Assembly: GCA_023409535.1 (NCBI GenBank)
Contig: JAEYGZ010000048.1
Location: 124,001-188,000, forward strand
Reading direction: 5' to 3'
DNA length: 64,000 nucleotides
Origin: Bacillota bacterium
GTDB taxonomy: Bacteria > Bacillota > Clostridia > Lachnospirales > Lachnospiraceae
Shown here: piece by piece, positions 53,038 through 62,651 of the stretch
Numbering within the stretch: position 1 is the first letter of the stretch
How the letters are laid out: every line of letters begins with the position of its first letter
Translations under genes and position numbers: made by a program
Notes under the pieces: generated by a model
The model's database searches: none
Seen by the model: only the letters and a program-made list of their open reading frames with translations
What the model was told of the DNA's origin: nothing

Positions 53038-54849
53038 TTATTCTTCGTCAAGCTTCAGAACACTCATGAAGGCTTTTTGTGGAATCTCCACATTACCTAC
53101 CTGACGCATTCTCTTCTTGCCTTCCTTCTGCTTCTCCAGCAGCTTTTTCTTACGGGTGATGTCACCGCCGTAGCACTTTGCCAATACGTCCTTACGCATG
53201 GCCTTTACGGTCTCTCTGGCGATGATCTTGCTGCCGATGGCTGCCTGAATCGGTATCTCGAAGAGCTGGCGGGGAATTTCATCCTTCAGCTTCTCGCACA
53301 TTTTCCTGCCTCGTTCATAAGCACTCTCCGCATGCACGATAAAGGTAAGGGCATCCACCTCTTCCTTGTTGATCAGAATATCAAGCTTCACCAGTTCCGA
53401 CTGTACATAGCCCTTCAGCTCATAATCAAAGGAGGCATAGCCTTTGGATCTTGATTTTAAGGCGTCAAAGAAATCATAGATGATTTCATTTAACGGCAAA
53501 TCATATTTTAACAGAGCTCTTGTCGCTTCCATGTACTCCATTCCCAGATAAACGCCCCGGCGTTCCTGACAGAGCTTCATAATGGAGCCGACAAATTCTG
53601 TGGTAACCATAATCTCCGCAGATACCACTGGTTCCTCAAGATATTCTATCTCTGAGGGGTCCGGCAGATTGGTGGGATTGGTGATATCGATCACTTCACC
53701 GTTGGTTTTGTGTACCTTATAGATAACACTGGGCGCTGTTGTTACAAGATCAAGATTATATTCTCTCTCCAGACGTTCCTGGATAATCTCAAGATGGAGA
53801 AGACCAAGGAAGCCGCATCGAAAACCAAAGCCCAAAGCCACCGAGGTCTCCGGTTCAAATTGGAGGGAGGCGTCGTTTAACTGAAGCTTCTCCAATGCGT
53901 CACGAAGATCCGGATACTTAGCACCGTCTGCCGGGTACATACCGCAATATACCATAGGATGCACCTTCTTGTAGCCCGGCAGAGGCTCGGCGCAGGGACG
54001 CTTATGATCGGTTACCGTGTCGCCTACACGGGTATCCTTCACATTCTTTAAGCTGGCAGTAATATAACCGACCATTCCGGCGGTTAATTCTTCAGCCGGA
54101 ATAAACTGACCGGGACCAAAGGTACCAAGCTCCACAACCTCAGCAGTAGCTCCGGTTGCCATCATTCGGATCTGGGTTCCTCTTCTGACGGTACCTTCCT
54201 TCACCCGGCAGAAGACAATAACCCCTTTATAGGAATCATAAATGGAATCAAAAATCAATGCCTGAAGAGGTGCTTCCGGGTCACCCTTGGGAGCGGGGAT
54301 TTTGGTCACGATCTGTTCCAGCACCTGATCGACGTTTGTCCCCGTTTTGGCGGAAACCAGCGGTGCATCATGGGCCTCCAGGCCGATGACATCTTCAATT
54401 TCCGCAATGACCCTTTCAGGATCCGCGCTGGGTAAGTCTATTTTATTGATGACCGGCATGATATCAAGGTTATGATCCAGGGCAAGATACACATTGGCCA
54501 GCGTCTGTGCTTCGATCCCCTGGGCTGCATCCACCACAAGGATGGCTCCCTCACAGGCTGCAAGGCTTCGGGAAACCTCGTAGTTAAAATCCACATGTCC
54601 CGGTGTATCAATCAGATTGAAGATATATTCCTCTCCGTTCTTTGCTTTATAGACGGTACGGATCGTCTGGGCTTTGATGGTGATGCCCCTCTCCCGCTCA
54701 AGATCCATATTGTCAAGTACCTGCGCCTGCATTTCCCGGCTGGTTAAGAGCCCTGTCATCTCAATGATGCGATCTGCCAGCGTTGATTTGCCATGATCTA
54801 TATGTGCTATGATACAGAAATTTCTTATTTTACTTTGGTCTAATGCCAT
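53038..54849 (-). CDS. lepA: Elongation factor 4 (LepA)
   Basis: LepA is a ribosome-associated GTPase with roles in initiation and assembly under stress. The 603-residue protein has G1 AHIDHGKSTL, G3 DTPGHVDF, G4 NKIDLP and G5 SAKTG. EF-G-like domains II, III and V follow, and the LepA-specific C-terminal domain contains GDITRKKKLLEKQKEGKKRM. The ATG at 54849 has AGGAGG six bases before it. It follows spoIIP after 139 bp in the gpr-spoIIP-lepA-hemW order usual in clostridia. Confidence 0.98.
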   Translation of the reverse strand: MALDQSKIRNFCIIAHIDHGKSTLADRIIEMTGLLTSREMQAQVLDNMDLERERGITIKAQTIRTVYKAKNGEEYIFNLIDTPGHVDFNYEVSRSLAACEGAILVVDAAQGIEAQTLANVYLALDHNLDIMPVINKIDLPSADPERVIAEIEDVIGLEAHDAPLVSAKTGTNVDQVLEQIVTKIPAPKGDPEAPLQALIFDSIYDSYKGVIVFCRVKEGTVRRGTQIRMMATGATAEVVELGTFGPGQFIPAEELTAGMVGYITASLKNVKDTRVGDTVTDHKRPCAEPLPGYKKVHPMVYCGMYPADGAKYPDLRDALEKLQLNDASLQFEPETSVALGFGFRCGFLGLLHLEIIQERLEREYNLDLVTTAPSVIYKVHKTNGEVIDITNPTNLPDPSEIEYLEEPVVSAEIMVTTEFVGSIMKLCQERRGVYLGMEYMEATRALLKYDLPLNEIIYDFFDALKSRSKGYASFDYELKGYVQSELVKLDILINKEEVDALTFIVHAESAYERGRKMCEKLKDEIPRQLFEIPIQAAIGSKIIARETVKAMRKDVLAKCYGGDITRKKKLLEKQKEGKKRMRQVGNVEIPQKAFMSVLKLDEE

Positions 54850-54988
54850 GTTCGTCCTCCTGGGTAAATTGCTTGTGCGAAAATGCCATCCTGCACTTTG
54901 CGCTCGTGTAGATTATATCACACAGTTTTTCCTGCCGCAAGCGATACCTCACCCACTGGTTCCCGACCCAGGTTGCCCATTGGGTTTT

Positions 54989-56464
54989 TTAATGAGTTTC
55001 TCCCTTAAGCACGGCATCCAGTACCTTTGCAAAGGGTTCCATTGCATTCAGTTCCGATTCTAAGGTGTTAAAATTAGTCCCCAGCTCCATCAGAATACTT
55101 TTGGGTCTTAAATGCAGATTATAGCGGTAAGCCTTCAAATAATTTTTATAGAACAGACCCGGATATAATTTTACACCCTCCAGCTGCAGCTGTAAGCTGA
55201 AGGACAGATTATCCTGGATATACGGATTCTCAAGATACGTAATCGGGCCGGTCTGATCACGGCTAAGGCCGTTAAAAAGCATTATCTGTGCAGTTTCTTT
55301 CCCATTTAATAACGTAGCTCTTTTTTTATTTCCGTCCCTATGTAAATCAATGATCACTTCAATAGAAGGATTTTCCTCCAAAATCTTGCTGACACCTACT
55401 TTTGCTACGTTATATGCTTTATTTCTGTCCAATTTACCATTGATAATATCATATTGGGTTTTATCATGAATGACATTATAACCATAATCCTCTGTGAGAA
55501 TCTGTGTCAGAAGGTTTCCTACTCCAACTACCGTATCCTCTTCCTTCCCTTGTCTGCTGTCTATAAAATTTTCCTGTGAATGAGTGTGATAGATCAGAAT
55601 CTGCGGAGCATCATTTCCCTGCTTTAAGGTATTGTCCTTCCCCATAAGCTTCTTGGCATCAAACAGGCTGTCAATGACCTTCGTATCCGAATCCACAATA
55701 TAAAAATGTCTTATCAAAAAGTTGATGTCCTGCATTTGCTCCATGGTATAATCAATGATATTGCCGGGATTGGAAGCCTCAATTGCTTCGTGCTGTTCTG
55801 AAGAAGATTCTTCACTTTCAATGATATGCATATCCCCTTCGGTAGAATCCACCAGTATACTTCCATCACCGGTACCGCCCTGCGTGGAGCCAAGAAAGGC
55901 GGCCATATCTGAATTATAAATATTACCGTTTGTAAGAATATATTCTTTACTCAGTCCCTCTCCTGAAAGCTTATTATATCCTATTCCATTTGCAAGCCGG
56001 AAGCTGTCCAAATTCACATTATCCTGATAGGAGGTGGCGGTATTCTCCATGGTTTCTTCGGCAGGTACTGATACATTGTCCTGATTGTCCACTGTAACAG
56101 TATCATTTGAAGAATACTCCTTAGCCTTAGCCATAAGGGAGGTTTTCTCATCCACATACCCCAGGATCGCCAGCTTATCAGAGACAAGGCTATAGGGAAA
56201 AGGTGTTTCTTCCTGGAGTGCATTGGCTGTGTAGCCGACCAATGAGCCTGATTCCATCGCTTTATTGCTGATATAATACATGATTGCATCCTTTAATTTT
56301 AACTCTGTATGACCCATTTCCTCAGAGAAGGACTGCGCTGCAAAACGGACCAGCAAATATACGGAACCGCAGATAATAAAAATCCAGAGAATCAGATAAA
56401 TATTTAATCGAAATCCTCGAGAACGCCTGTTATTTGTATGGAATCTAAATTGATGCATCTTCAT
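54989..56464 (-). CDS. spoIIP: Stage II sporulation protein P
   Basis: SpoIIP is the amidase and endopeptidase of the engulfment complex with SpoIID and SpoIIM. The 491-residue protein has an N-terminal membrane helix (about residues 22-43) and a low-complexity Ser/Glu-rich middle (about 115-240). The catalytic domain has ILIYHTHSQENF, EVIIDLHRDG and SILMELGTNFNT, carrying the zinc ligands and catalytic Glu. The ATG at 56464 has GGAGG five bases upstream, whereas a GTG four codons before it does not. It is 116 bp after gpr. Confidence 0.94.
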   Translation of the reverse strand: MKMHQFRFHTNNRRSRGFRLNIYLILWIFIICGSVYLLVRFAAQSFSEEMGHTELKLKDAIMYYISNKAMESGSLVGYTANALQEETPFPYSLVSDKLAILGYVDEKTSLMAKAKEYSSNDTVTVDNQDNVSVPAEETMENTATSYQDNVNLDSFRLANGIGYNKLSGEGLSKEYILTNGNIYNSDMAAFLGSTQGGTGDGSILVDSTEGDMHIIESEESSSEQHEAIEASNPGNIIDYTMEQMQDINFLIRHFYIVDSDTKVIDSLFDAKKLMGKDNTLKQGNDAPQILIYHTHSQENFIDSRQGKEEDTVVGVGNLLTQILTEDYGYNVIHDKTQYDIINGKLDRNKAYNVAKVGVSKILEENPSIEVIIDLHRDGNKKRATLLNGKETAQIMLFNGLSRDQTGPITYLENPYIQDNLSFSLQLQLEGVKLYPGLFYKNYLKAYRYNLHLRPKSILMELGTNFNTLESELNAMEPFAKVLDAVLKGETH

Positions 56465-56580
56465 GTCAGCCTCCACTTAATCGAAACGGCTTAAACCTAA
56501 GCCTGATTAATTATATTCGAAAGTCGGGATATTATAACTGACATGAAAACGCTTCTATTTATTTTAGATTTTTACGAAGC

Positions 56581-57495
56581 TTATGCGGTTGTCTGTGCAA
56601 AGCAGGAATTTAAGGCTTCCGATATGGTAAAGCTTAGTCTCTTAACGGATTCATCAATATTCTTCGGGGTGACAAACATATTTTCAATCTGATTCTCCCT
56701 GATCTCGGCAATGAACTGATTAATGTCATGCTCATCAAAGCCGCTCTTTTGCATATACTTTGTCAAAGAATCAGCCACGATGGTAGCCGCATCCACAACA
56801 GTAGGAACACCGATGGCAATCACCTTGGTTCCCAGGCTTTCCTCGTTGAGTGCTTTTCGATTATTTCCGATGCCTGAACCGGGACTGATACCGGTATCCG
56901 TTAGCTGTACCGTGGTATTGACACGGCTGACACTGCGGGAAGCCAAGGCATCAATAACTATCAATAGCTTCGGATGTGTCTCATCAATGATTCCCTTAAT
57001 AATCTCCACTGTCTCCATACCGGTCTGTGCCATAACACCCGGCGAGATGGCGCTGACACTTCCCAGATGGTTCTGCTCCTTGAATTCCGTGCCATATTCA
57101 CGGATTAAATGTCTTGTAATGAATAAATTATCAACTACCTGGGGTCCTAAAGCGTCCGGCGTCACCTCCCGATTCCCAAGACCGACTACAAGGATCTCCT
57201 CCTTCTTTAAACTGCCTGCCAGCTTCTTCAGCTGCTTTGCAATCTCTTCCGAAGCAGGCTTATGATAGTCTTCATCGGAAGTTTCAATCTCAGGTGCTTC
57301 AATGGTAATATAGGTGCCAATGGGTTTTTGCATAGCCTTAGCACCTCTCTCGTCCTTTATCTCAACCACGGAAACCCGGATATTATTTTTCTCATCAAAA
57401 TTTTCTGTGAGAACTACCCCTTTAATTTCAACATCGTCTTCCGGAAAGCTTTCTCTGGCTTCCAGGGCCAGATCTGTTCTGATTCGGTTCTCCAA
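56581..57495 (-). CDS. gpr: Germination protease Gpr
   Basis: GPR degrades the small acid-soluble spore proteins at germination. It is made as an inactive zymogen in the forespore and trims its own N-terminus. The 304-residue protein starts MENRIRTDLALEARES, with the IRTDLALEA segment typical of the propeptide cleavage site. VGLGNREVTPDALGPQVVDN and LIVIDALASRSVSRVN carry the conserved catalytic acidic residues. A sigma-G promoter would be expected upstream, but none was identified. The order gpr-spoIIP-lepA-hemW is conserved in spore formers. Confidence 0.96.
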   Translation of the reverse strand: MENRIRTDLALEARESFPEDDVEIKGVVLTENFDEKNNIRVSVVEIKDERGAKAMQKPIGTYITIEAPEIETSDEDYHKPASEEIAKQLKKLAGSLKKEEILVVGLGNREVTPDALGPQVVDNLFITRHLIREYGTEFKEQNHLGSVSAISPGVMAQTGMETVEIIKGIIDETHPKLLIVIDALASRSVSRVNTTVQLTDTGISPGSGIGNNRKALNEESLGTKVIAIGVPTVVDAATIVADSLTKYMQKSGFDEHDINQFIAEIRENQIENMFVTPKNIDESVKRLSFTISEALNSCFAQTTA

Positions 57496-57682
57496 ATTAT
57501 TTTCCCTCCATTTTTTTCATTAATCTTTTTGAAGCTCTGCTTTATAATTGTACTGTCTTCAGATTCCTTTTTATTTTAGTACATTACAGTAGCCTACGGC
57601 CGAGTATTATCAAGCTCTTCTCTTGTTTATCTTTCACATAATTCTATTATTTTATGTATCGGAACCAATCATGAAAACCATG

Positions 57683-57729
57683 AAAAAAACTGCTGCAACC
57701 CTATTTTACTAAAATATTGGCTACAGCAG
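57683..57729 (-). terminator. Strong terminator ending the accessory operon
   Basis: CTGCTGCAACCC (57690-57701) pairs with 57719-57729 around an AT-rich loop. Seven T follow on the minus strand. It lies 30 bp after the ridA stop and separates the accessory cluster from gpr. Confidence 0.9.
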
Positions 57730-57758
57730 CGAACTCTCTATTTCGATTTAATCAATAT

Positions 57759-58127
57759 TCATTTTTTTGCAATTACCTCTATTTCACACAGCACCTCTTT
57801 GGGAAGGGTTTTCACCGCAACGCAGCTTCTGGCCGGCTTAGATACGAAGTATTGCTCGTAGACTTTATTAAACTGGGAAAAATCATTCATATCTGCCAAA
57901 AAGCAGGTGGTTTTAAATACCGACTGGTACCCGCTTCCTGCGGCTTCCAAAATTGCCCCTATATTCATGCAGCTTTGCATCGCCTGTGCTTCTATCCCTT
58001 CCGGAATGGAACCGTCCACAGGATTTACCGGTATCTGTCCAGAGGTAAATATAAAATCACCGATTTCATAGCCCTGGGAATAGGGTCCGATTGCATCCGG
58101 GGCCTTTTTTGTAATAATCTTATTCAT
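57759..58127 (-). CDS. ridA: RidA-family enamine/imine deaminase
   Basis: RidA-family proteins hydrolyse reactive enamines and imines such as 2-aminoacrylate, which PLP enzymes release. The 122-residue protein starts MNKIITKKAPDAIGPYSQ and has FTSGQIPVNP. ARSCVAVKTLP holds the conserved Arg, and CEIEVIA the conserved Glu near the C-terminus, as in the catalytically active RidA subgroup. The ATG at 58127 has GGAG six bases before it. It is the last gene of the accessory cluster, next to PLP and M24 enzymes, which suggests it clears an imine made in that pathway. Confidence 0.92.
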   Translation of the reverse strand: MNKIITKKAPDAIGPYSQGYEIGDFIFTSGQIPVNPVDGSIPEGIEAQAMQSCMNIGAILEAAGSGYQSVFKTTCFLADMNDFSQFNKVYEQYFVSKPARSCVAVKTLPKEVLCEIEVIAKK

Positions 58128-58186
58128 TGCTTTCTCCAATCTGTCACTTCTTAATTTGATATACAAAGCTCAATCTGATATATATC

Positions 58187-59350
58187 TTATTTGATATATA
58201 AATCATGGGAAATGGTATTTAAAACCTCGCAACCTCCATTGACGACATGAATCATATTTTCCACCTGGTATCCGCCTTCACCGTGTACATAGTATGGTGT
58301 TTCCAGGCAAAACACCATACCCGGCTGCAGAACCTGGCTGTCCTGGGGCTTAATATGGACTCCCTCGTACAGGTTCAGCCCAATTCCATGTCCGCAGTGG
58401 AGCCTGTTAAACTCCGGTATCCCCGCGTTCCGTATTGTTTCCGTTGCCTTGTGGAACAGGTCGCAGGCTTTTACTCCCGGTCTGATTAAATCAATGGCCG
58501 CCTCAAAGCCCGCCTTTACACCGTCGTATACTTTTTGGGTATGCTCCGGCTCGTCTCCGAAATAAACGGTTCTGGCAATATCCGCGCAGTAGTTTTTATA
58601 CTGGCAGCCTATGTCAAACCTTATGACCGTACCCTTTTTCAGCTCCCGTATTCCGGGGGTCCAGTTGGGATAGGCGCCGTTTCCGTCAAAACCGATGATG
58701 GAAAAGAACAGGCTGCCTCCATGCAGTATCACATTTTTGTGATATATCATTTGGACGTCCAATTCCGTCATCCCCTCCTTCAGCTCCCGGAAGGTATGAA
58801 TAAATGCTTTTTCCGTTATCTGTGCCGCATGCCTTAACAGGATGACCTCCGCCTCATCCTTTATTTTCCGGAAGGCCTCCATTCTTTCCTGAATATTGAC
58901 CAATTCCGCATCTGTGCTGCTTTGAATGGTATGATACGCGTTCCAGCTCATGCAGGTATTATCCACGCCCACACGCAGCAGCCTGATTTTTCCCAGAGCG
59001 TTTTTTACGGCCTCCGCTTCGGTTTGGAAGCAATCGTTTTCAATCATGGAAAGCAGGACCCGGTCCTTCAGACTCGCAGGTTCCCTGATTTTCTGAATCG
59101 GAAAGGGGGAGAATAAGGACACCTTGATATCGCTCATTAATTCTGCAGTGAGCCCGACGCCTGCTCCGCCGGTAATCAGAACCGGCTTTTCCTCTCTCAC
59201 TTTTACGAAGTAGGTGACCAGGTCGTTGGGTCTTACCTTTTGCACCGGATTACTGTAGCCTGTCAGGTAGCATACATTTTCAGCCGCCGCCAGAATTACC
59301 GCGTCTAGCTGTTCTTCTTCCATTAGTTGATCAATCAGATGAAACCGCAT
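58187..59350 (-). CDS. M24-family creatinase/prolidase-like metalloenzyme, first copy
   Basis: This 387-residue protein has an N-terminal creatinase-type domain (about 1-140) and a C-terminal pita-bread domain. The five metal ligands are all visible: RFDIGCQYKNYCADIARTV (two Asp), HCGHGIGLNLYEG (His), FCLETPYY (Glu) and YQVENMI (Glu). The family includes Xaa-Pro peptidases as well as non-peptidases such as creatinase and ectoine hydrolase, so a C-N bond hydrolysis is likely but the substrate is open. The ATG at 59350 has AGAGG before it, while a TTG overlapping the upstream stop is a weaker choice. It follows the class V enzyme by 20 bp. Confidence 0.85.
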   Translation of the reverse strand: MRFHLIDQLMEEEQLDAVILAAAENVCYLTGYSNPVQKVRPNDLVTYFVKVREEKPVLITGGAGVGLTAELMSDIKVSLFSPFPIQKIREPASLKDRVLLSMIENDCFQTEAEAVKNALGKIRLLRVGVDNTCMSWNAYHTIQSSTDAELVNIQERMEAFRKIKDEAEVILLRHAAQITEKAFIHTFRELKEGMTELDVQMIYHKNVILHGGSLFFSIIGFDGNGAYPNWTPGIRELKKGTVIRFDIGCQYKNYCADIARTVYFGDEPEHTQKVYDGVKAGFEAAIDLIRPGVKACDLFHKATETIRNAGIPEFNRLHCGHGIGLNLYEGVHIKPQDSQVLQPGMVFCLETPYYVHGEGGYQVENMIHVVNGGCEVLNTISHDLYIK

Positions 59351-59370
59351 TTTACGAAACCTCTTTTCTG

Positions 59371-60588
59371 TCAATGGAAATATAATGGTTTTGTCTCGCC
59401 CTTTAAGGCCGCGACAAGACGGTCAATATCCTCTTCCGTATTATAAAAATGCAGGGACATCCGGATACCGCCGCAGCAGGCCTGGTATCTTACGGATACG
59501 CCCACACCAAGCTCACTCAGCTTGTCCATAATGGAGGTGTCCTTATGTACATCCCCTGTGGTAGCAAGTACGATACCGGATCTGTACTCAAGCTCTTCGG
59601 GAGAAACCAGGGTCAGAAAATCTATTGTTTTCAGTTTCTGAATTAAATAGCCCACCAGATATTGAATTCTTTCCTCAATATTGACGATGCCGTACCGGTT
59701 GATGCATTTCAGGGACTCATTCAGGCCCCAGAGTCCGGGAATATTGGAACAGGACTGGAATTTTGCGGCCGTATCCAGAAATTGAATTGCGTAATCCGTC
59801 ATATTGTCCAGATCGAATTGATGATGATAGGGCTGTCTTGCAGGGTTTTTATATAAATTTCCCGATTCGACAATGGTAGGATCATATTTTTGAATCAGGT
59901 CCTTTCTGACATACATAATCCCGGTTCCAAAGGGGCCGAATAACCACTTGTGTGCCTGGGTCACCATAAAATGAATGCCTGTGGCCTTCACATCCAGATT
60001 CAGCGCCCCCACCGACTGGCATCCGTCCACAACAACATAAGCACCGTAGGCTTCCGCCAGGTCCGTCAGCGCTTTCAGATCCATGCGGAAGCCCGAGCTC
60101 CACTGTACCGTACTGATGGCAATAATCCTTGTATTTTTATCGATCAGCTTTTCAAAATCCTCCAGAGAAAGGCGTCCTTCCCGATGTTCCACACGTCTGA
60201 TTTCCACGCCCTTTCTCTGGTAGCTGGTAAAGGCAAGGACATTGGAGGGGAACTCCAAATCATTGATAATAACATTATCCCCTGCCTTCAATCCTATGGC
60301 ATCGGCAATCTTATTATTTCCCATCCCTGTGCTGGTAATAAAAGCGATTTCCTCTTCCTCCGCATTCAGTAAAACCGCCGCCTCCTTTCTGGCATAGGCA
60401 ATCGGTCTCATGTACGCCAGCGTCGTACTGAAGGAGGTACCGTTAATCATCAAATTCATTTTAAACCAGTCATTCACCGCTTCCGCCGCCTTTGCGTATC
60501 CAGGCGCATAGCAGGCCGTATCCACGTAGGTTCTGTGGCGAAACACGGGAAACTCTTCTCTCAGCTCATCAACGTTAGTAATCTTCAT
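59371..60588 (-). CDS. Class V PLP-dependent enzyme (IPN epimerase/cysteine desulfurase-like)
   Basis: This 405-residue fold-type I PLP enzyme belongs to the class V group. The PLP lysine is in TQAHKWLFGPFGTG, the cofactor Asp in VVVDGCQSVGAL, and the phosphate-binding part in ITSTGMGNNKI. The pattern resembles isopenicillin-N-epimerase-like and cysteine-desulfurase-like members more than serine-glyoxylate aminotransferases. It could be a lyase, desulfurase, epimerase or transaminase. No second desulfurase feature such as an active-site Cys loop was confirmed. The ATG at 60588 follows GGAGG by four bases. It is flanked on both sides by M24 genes, and RidA two genes on would deal with an aminoacrylate-like product. 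Confidence 0.85.
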   Translation of the reverse strand: MKITNVDELREEFPVFRHRTYVDTACYAPGYAKAAEAVNDWFKMNLMINGTSFSTTLAYMRPIAYARKEAAVLLNAEEEEIAFITSTGMGNNKIADAIGLKAGDNVIINDLEFPSNVLAFTSYQRKGVEIRRVEHREGRLSLEDFEKLIDKNTRIIAISTVQWSSGFRMDLKALTDLAEAYGAYVVVDGCQSVGALNLDVKATGIHFMVTQAHKWLFGPFGTGIMYVRKDLIQKYDPTIVESGNLYKNPARQPYHHQFDLDNMTDYAIQFLDTAAKFQSCSNIPGLWGLNESLKCINRYGIVNIEERIQYLVGYLIQKLKTIDFLTLVSPEELEYRSGIVLATTGDVHKDTSIMDKLSELGVGVSVRYQACCGGIRMSLHFYNTEEDIDRLVAALKGETKPLYFH

Positions 60589-60659
60589 AATTCCTCCATT
60601 CCCGCCCTCCTGTCCGCACCGGAACCAGCCAGAGAACAAATTCTGAGGGGAGCGACATT

Positions 60660-61787
60660 TTAATTTAATATTTTATAGCCATCCTTTGTGACTACGATAA
60701 TATCCTCAATATTCACACCGGCCAGCCCTTTGATATAAAAGGGCAGTTCAATCGACATAACCATTCCCTCTTTCAGAACGGCATCACTCTGGGGGCTGAG
60801 GAACGGATTTTCCTCCGTTTCAATTCCCACTCCGTGCCCGATCATAGTTCTGGTATACTGGGGGTATCCGTGCTCCCTGACATAATTTTGCCCGATATGG
60901 AACAAATCCGCCGTTTTCACGCCGTCCCGGATATGGCTCAAAACCAGCTTCTGGGCCTCGCATACGACCCGGTACACCTCCTTGTATCGGTCAGCCTCCC
61001 CCGGATAGAAAAAGGTCCGCGCAATGTCCGAGGTATAATTCTGGTAGGCAGCCCCAAGATCCAGCCTGACCGTATCACCGGGCTGCAATTGATAGTGCAG
61101 CGGCTGATGAAAGATATCCGCGCTGTATTTGCCGCAGGCCACCGTTGTAAAATCCCATTGGCAATGATGGGACAGCAAGACCTTCCTGACTCCGTAAAAC
61201 AGGTCGTCCTCGTAAAGCGCTCCGCCCCCTTCCACCAGGCGCTGCACTTCCCCCATCGCTTCATATGCCGCTTTTGCCGCGATATGGATCTTTTCCAGGG
61301 ATTCCGGAGTTTTTACATATCTGATTTTCTGCAGATCGCCATTGATTTCCGTTAAGGCGGAAAACTCCTGATTCTGCTGGCTGTAAAACAGCCCGTCCGC
61401 CCCTGCAGGCATACCCTCAAGCCGGTTCTCTCCGATAAATTTGCGCAGGCACCGGGAAATATCGGAGGCATATACCTCTACCTCGGAGCCCTTCTTCCAG
61501 TAATCAATAAAAAGATTGGTGGGATAATAATATACTCTGGCATCCGGCAGATTTTCCTCGATAAACTGCGATAAGGAGGCCGAGGTAAAATATACCTTTT
61601 CCCCCGCCGCATTGATATACAGGACTGTCGGGTTAAATTGCTGAAGGGTATACAAAACTGCGTTTACTGCGGACTTCGTAATCGGCAGGCCGGAATAAAA
61701 CAGAATATTATTGTTATCCGCCATAAACACACCCGAAAGTCCCTGCGCCTTTAAAAGCTCTCGCACTTGTACAATATTTTCTTCCAT
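60660..61787 (-). CDS. M24-family creatinase/prolidase-like metalloenzyme, second copy
   Basis: This is a 375-residue relative of the other M24 protein, with the same two-domain layout. The ligands are complete: RLDLGAAYQNYTSDIARTF (two Asp), MIGHGVGIETEENP (His), MSIELPFYI (Glu) and VNIEDIIVV (Glu). The N-terminal domain includes LSGVFMADNNNILFYSGL. The sequence is clearly diverged from the first copy, so the two probably act on different intermediates or form a heteromer. The ATG at 61787 has AGGAG seven bases upstream. It follows the regulator gene by 36 bp. Confidence 0.86.
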   Translation of the reverse strand: MEENIVQVRELLKAQGLSGVFMADNNNILFYSGLPITKSAVNAVLYTLQQFNPTVLYINAAGEKVYFTSASLSQFIEENLPDARVYYYPTNLFIDYWKKGSEVEVYASDISRCLRKFIGENRLEGMPAGADGLFYSQQNQEFSALTEINGDLQKIRYVKTPESLEKIHIAAKAAYEAMGEVQRLVEGGGALYEDDLFYGVRKVLLSHHCQWDFTTVACGKYSADIFHQPLHYQLQPGDTVRLDLGAAYQNYTSDIARTFFYPGEADRYKEVYRVVCEAQKLVLSHIRDGVKTADLFHIGQNYVREHGYPQYTRTMIGHGVGIETEENPFLSPQSDAVLKEGMVMSIELPFYIKGLAGVNIEDIIVVTKDGYKILN

Positions 61788-61823
61788 ATATTTTCTCCTT
61801 TCCTAATCAGTGAGTCATATCTG

Positions 61824-62516
61824 CTATTCGCTTACGGCCTCTTCCTTTTTCAAAGCCCTGATATGCATATAAACCGTGTTTTTTGAGATTTCCAGCATAT
61901 CGGCAACAATATCCACCGAATTCTTCAGCTTAAAAACTCCCTGGTTGTATAAGCGGGAGATTATTTCCCTGTTCTTCAGGGAAACCATGATCGAGTCGTC
62001 ATTATAGACGATCTCGGAGATGTCGTTTACCGCCGAGGCAATGACCTGCTCCATATTGTCCGCAAAATGCTCCGGCAGAAATTTGGTATTGTTGCTGGTC
62101 TCCATGGAAAAGTTCCGGATGAACTCATCAAAGGTGGTGTTTAAATAAAAGTTAATGCAAAGCAGGCCGATGATATTGCCTTTCTCATTGGGAATTGCAA
62201 TGGTGGTCGATTTTAGCGGCTCGCCCTTACTGTTTTTGGTGCGATAGGAAATATAATTCGTTTCCCTGTCGCTTTGGTTGATTTCCGCAAGCATTTTCAA
62301 TGCCAGGTCCGTAATCGGCGCCCCTTCCTTCCGGCCGGTGTGGGCACCGTTAATAATTTTAATGACAGAATTATCATAATTCTCCAGGCTGTGCAATACC
62401 AGCTCATACCCGCTGCCAAGATAATCGCCCAGGCCTTCCACCAGATTTTTATAGGTATCCAGAATGATTCTGTCCGTTTCGGTAAACTCTATGGTATCCA
62501 TATTCTCATTATTCAT
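61824..62516 (-). CDS. YheO/DauR-type transcriptional regulator
   Basis: This 230-residue regulator has an N-terminal PAS-like YheO domain (about residues 10-125, with ILDTYKNLVEGLGDYLG, YELVLHSLENYDNSVI and IIGLLCINFYLN). A C-terminal helix-turn-helix of the HTH_22 type follows (about 180-225, VADMLEISKNTVYMHI). The DauR repressor of D-arginine use in Pseudomonas belongs to this family, and most members are uncharacterised ligand sensors. The ATG at 62516 has GGAGG seven bases before it. A frame extending 24 codons further would be read from the dispersed repeat and is rejected. The gene sits inside the cluster it probably controls. Confidence 0.87.
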   Translation of the reverse strand: MNNENMDTIEFTETDRIILDTYKNLVEGLGDYLGSGYELVLHSLENYDNSVIKIINGAHTGRKEGAPITDLALKMLAEINQSDRETNYISYRTKNSKGEPLKSTTIAIPNEKGNIIGLLCINFYLNTTFDEFIRNFSMETSNNTKFLPEHFADNMEQVIASAVNDISEIVYNDDSIMVSLKNREIISRLYNQGVFKLKNSVDIVADMLEISKNTVYMHIRALKKEEAVSE

Positions 62517-62544
62517 ATCATCCCTCCATACTGCCGACGCCAGC

Positions 62545-62630
62545 GAAATTTGAGATGTAAAAGCTCTGCTTTCGCATTGGTCAGACACAAATTTGCCGTA
62601 TGAATTATGCTTTTCAATAATTCATACTAC
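62545..62630 (-). repeat. Dispersed hairpin repeat, copy B
   Basis: This is the second copy of the element at 8204-8289. It shares CAAATTTGTGTCTGACCAA and the GCGAAAGCA-AGCTTT segment on the minus strand. Its hairpin stem is 11 bp (62598-62608 with 62617-62627). It lies between the iron-sulfur gene and the regulator gene and may end or attenuate the first part of the cluster. Confidence 0.75.
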
Positions 62631-62651
62631 CCCCCTATTCATTCAGCTATT

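Noticed and set aside
62517..62588. 24-codon N-terminal extension of the YheO-type regulator
   Set aside because: It would be encoded by the dispersed hairpin repeat, while GGAGG seven bases before 62516 marks the true start.
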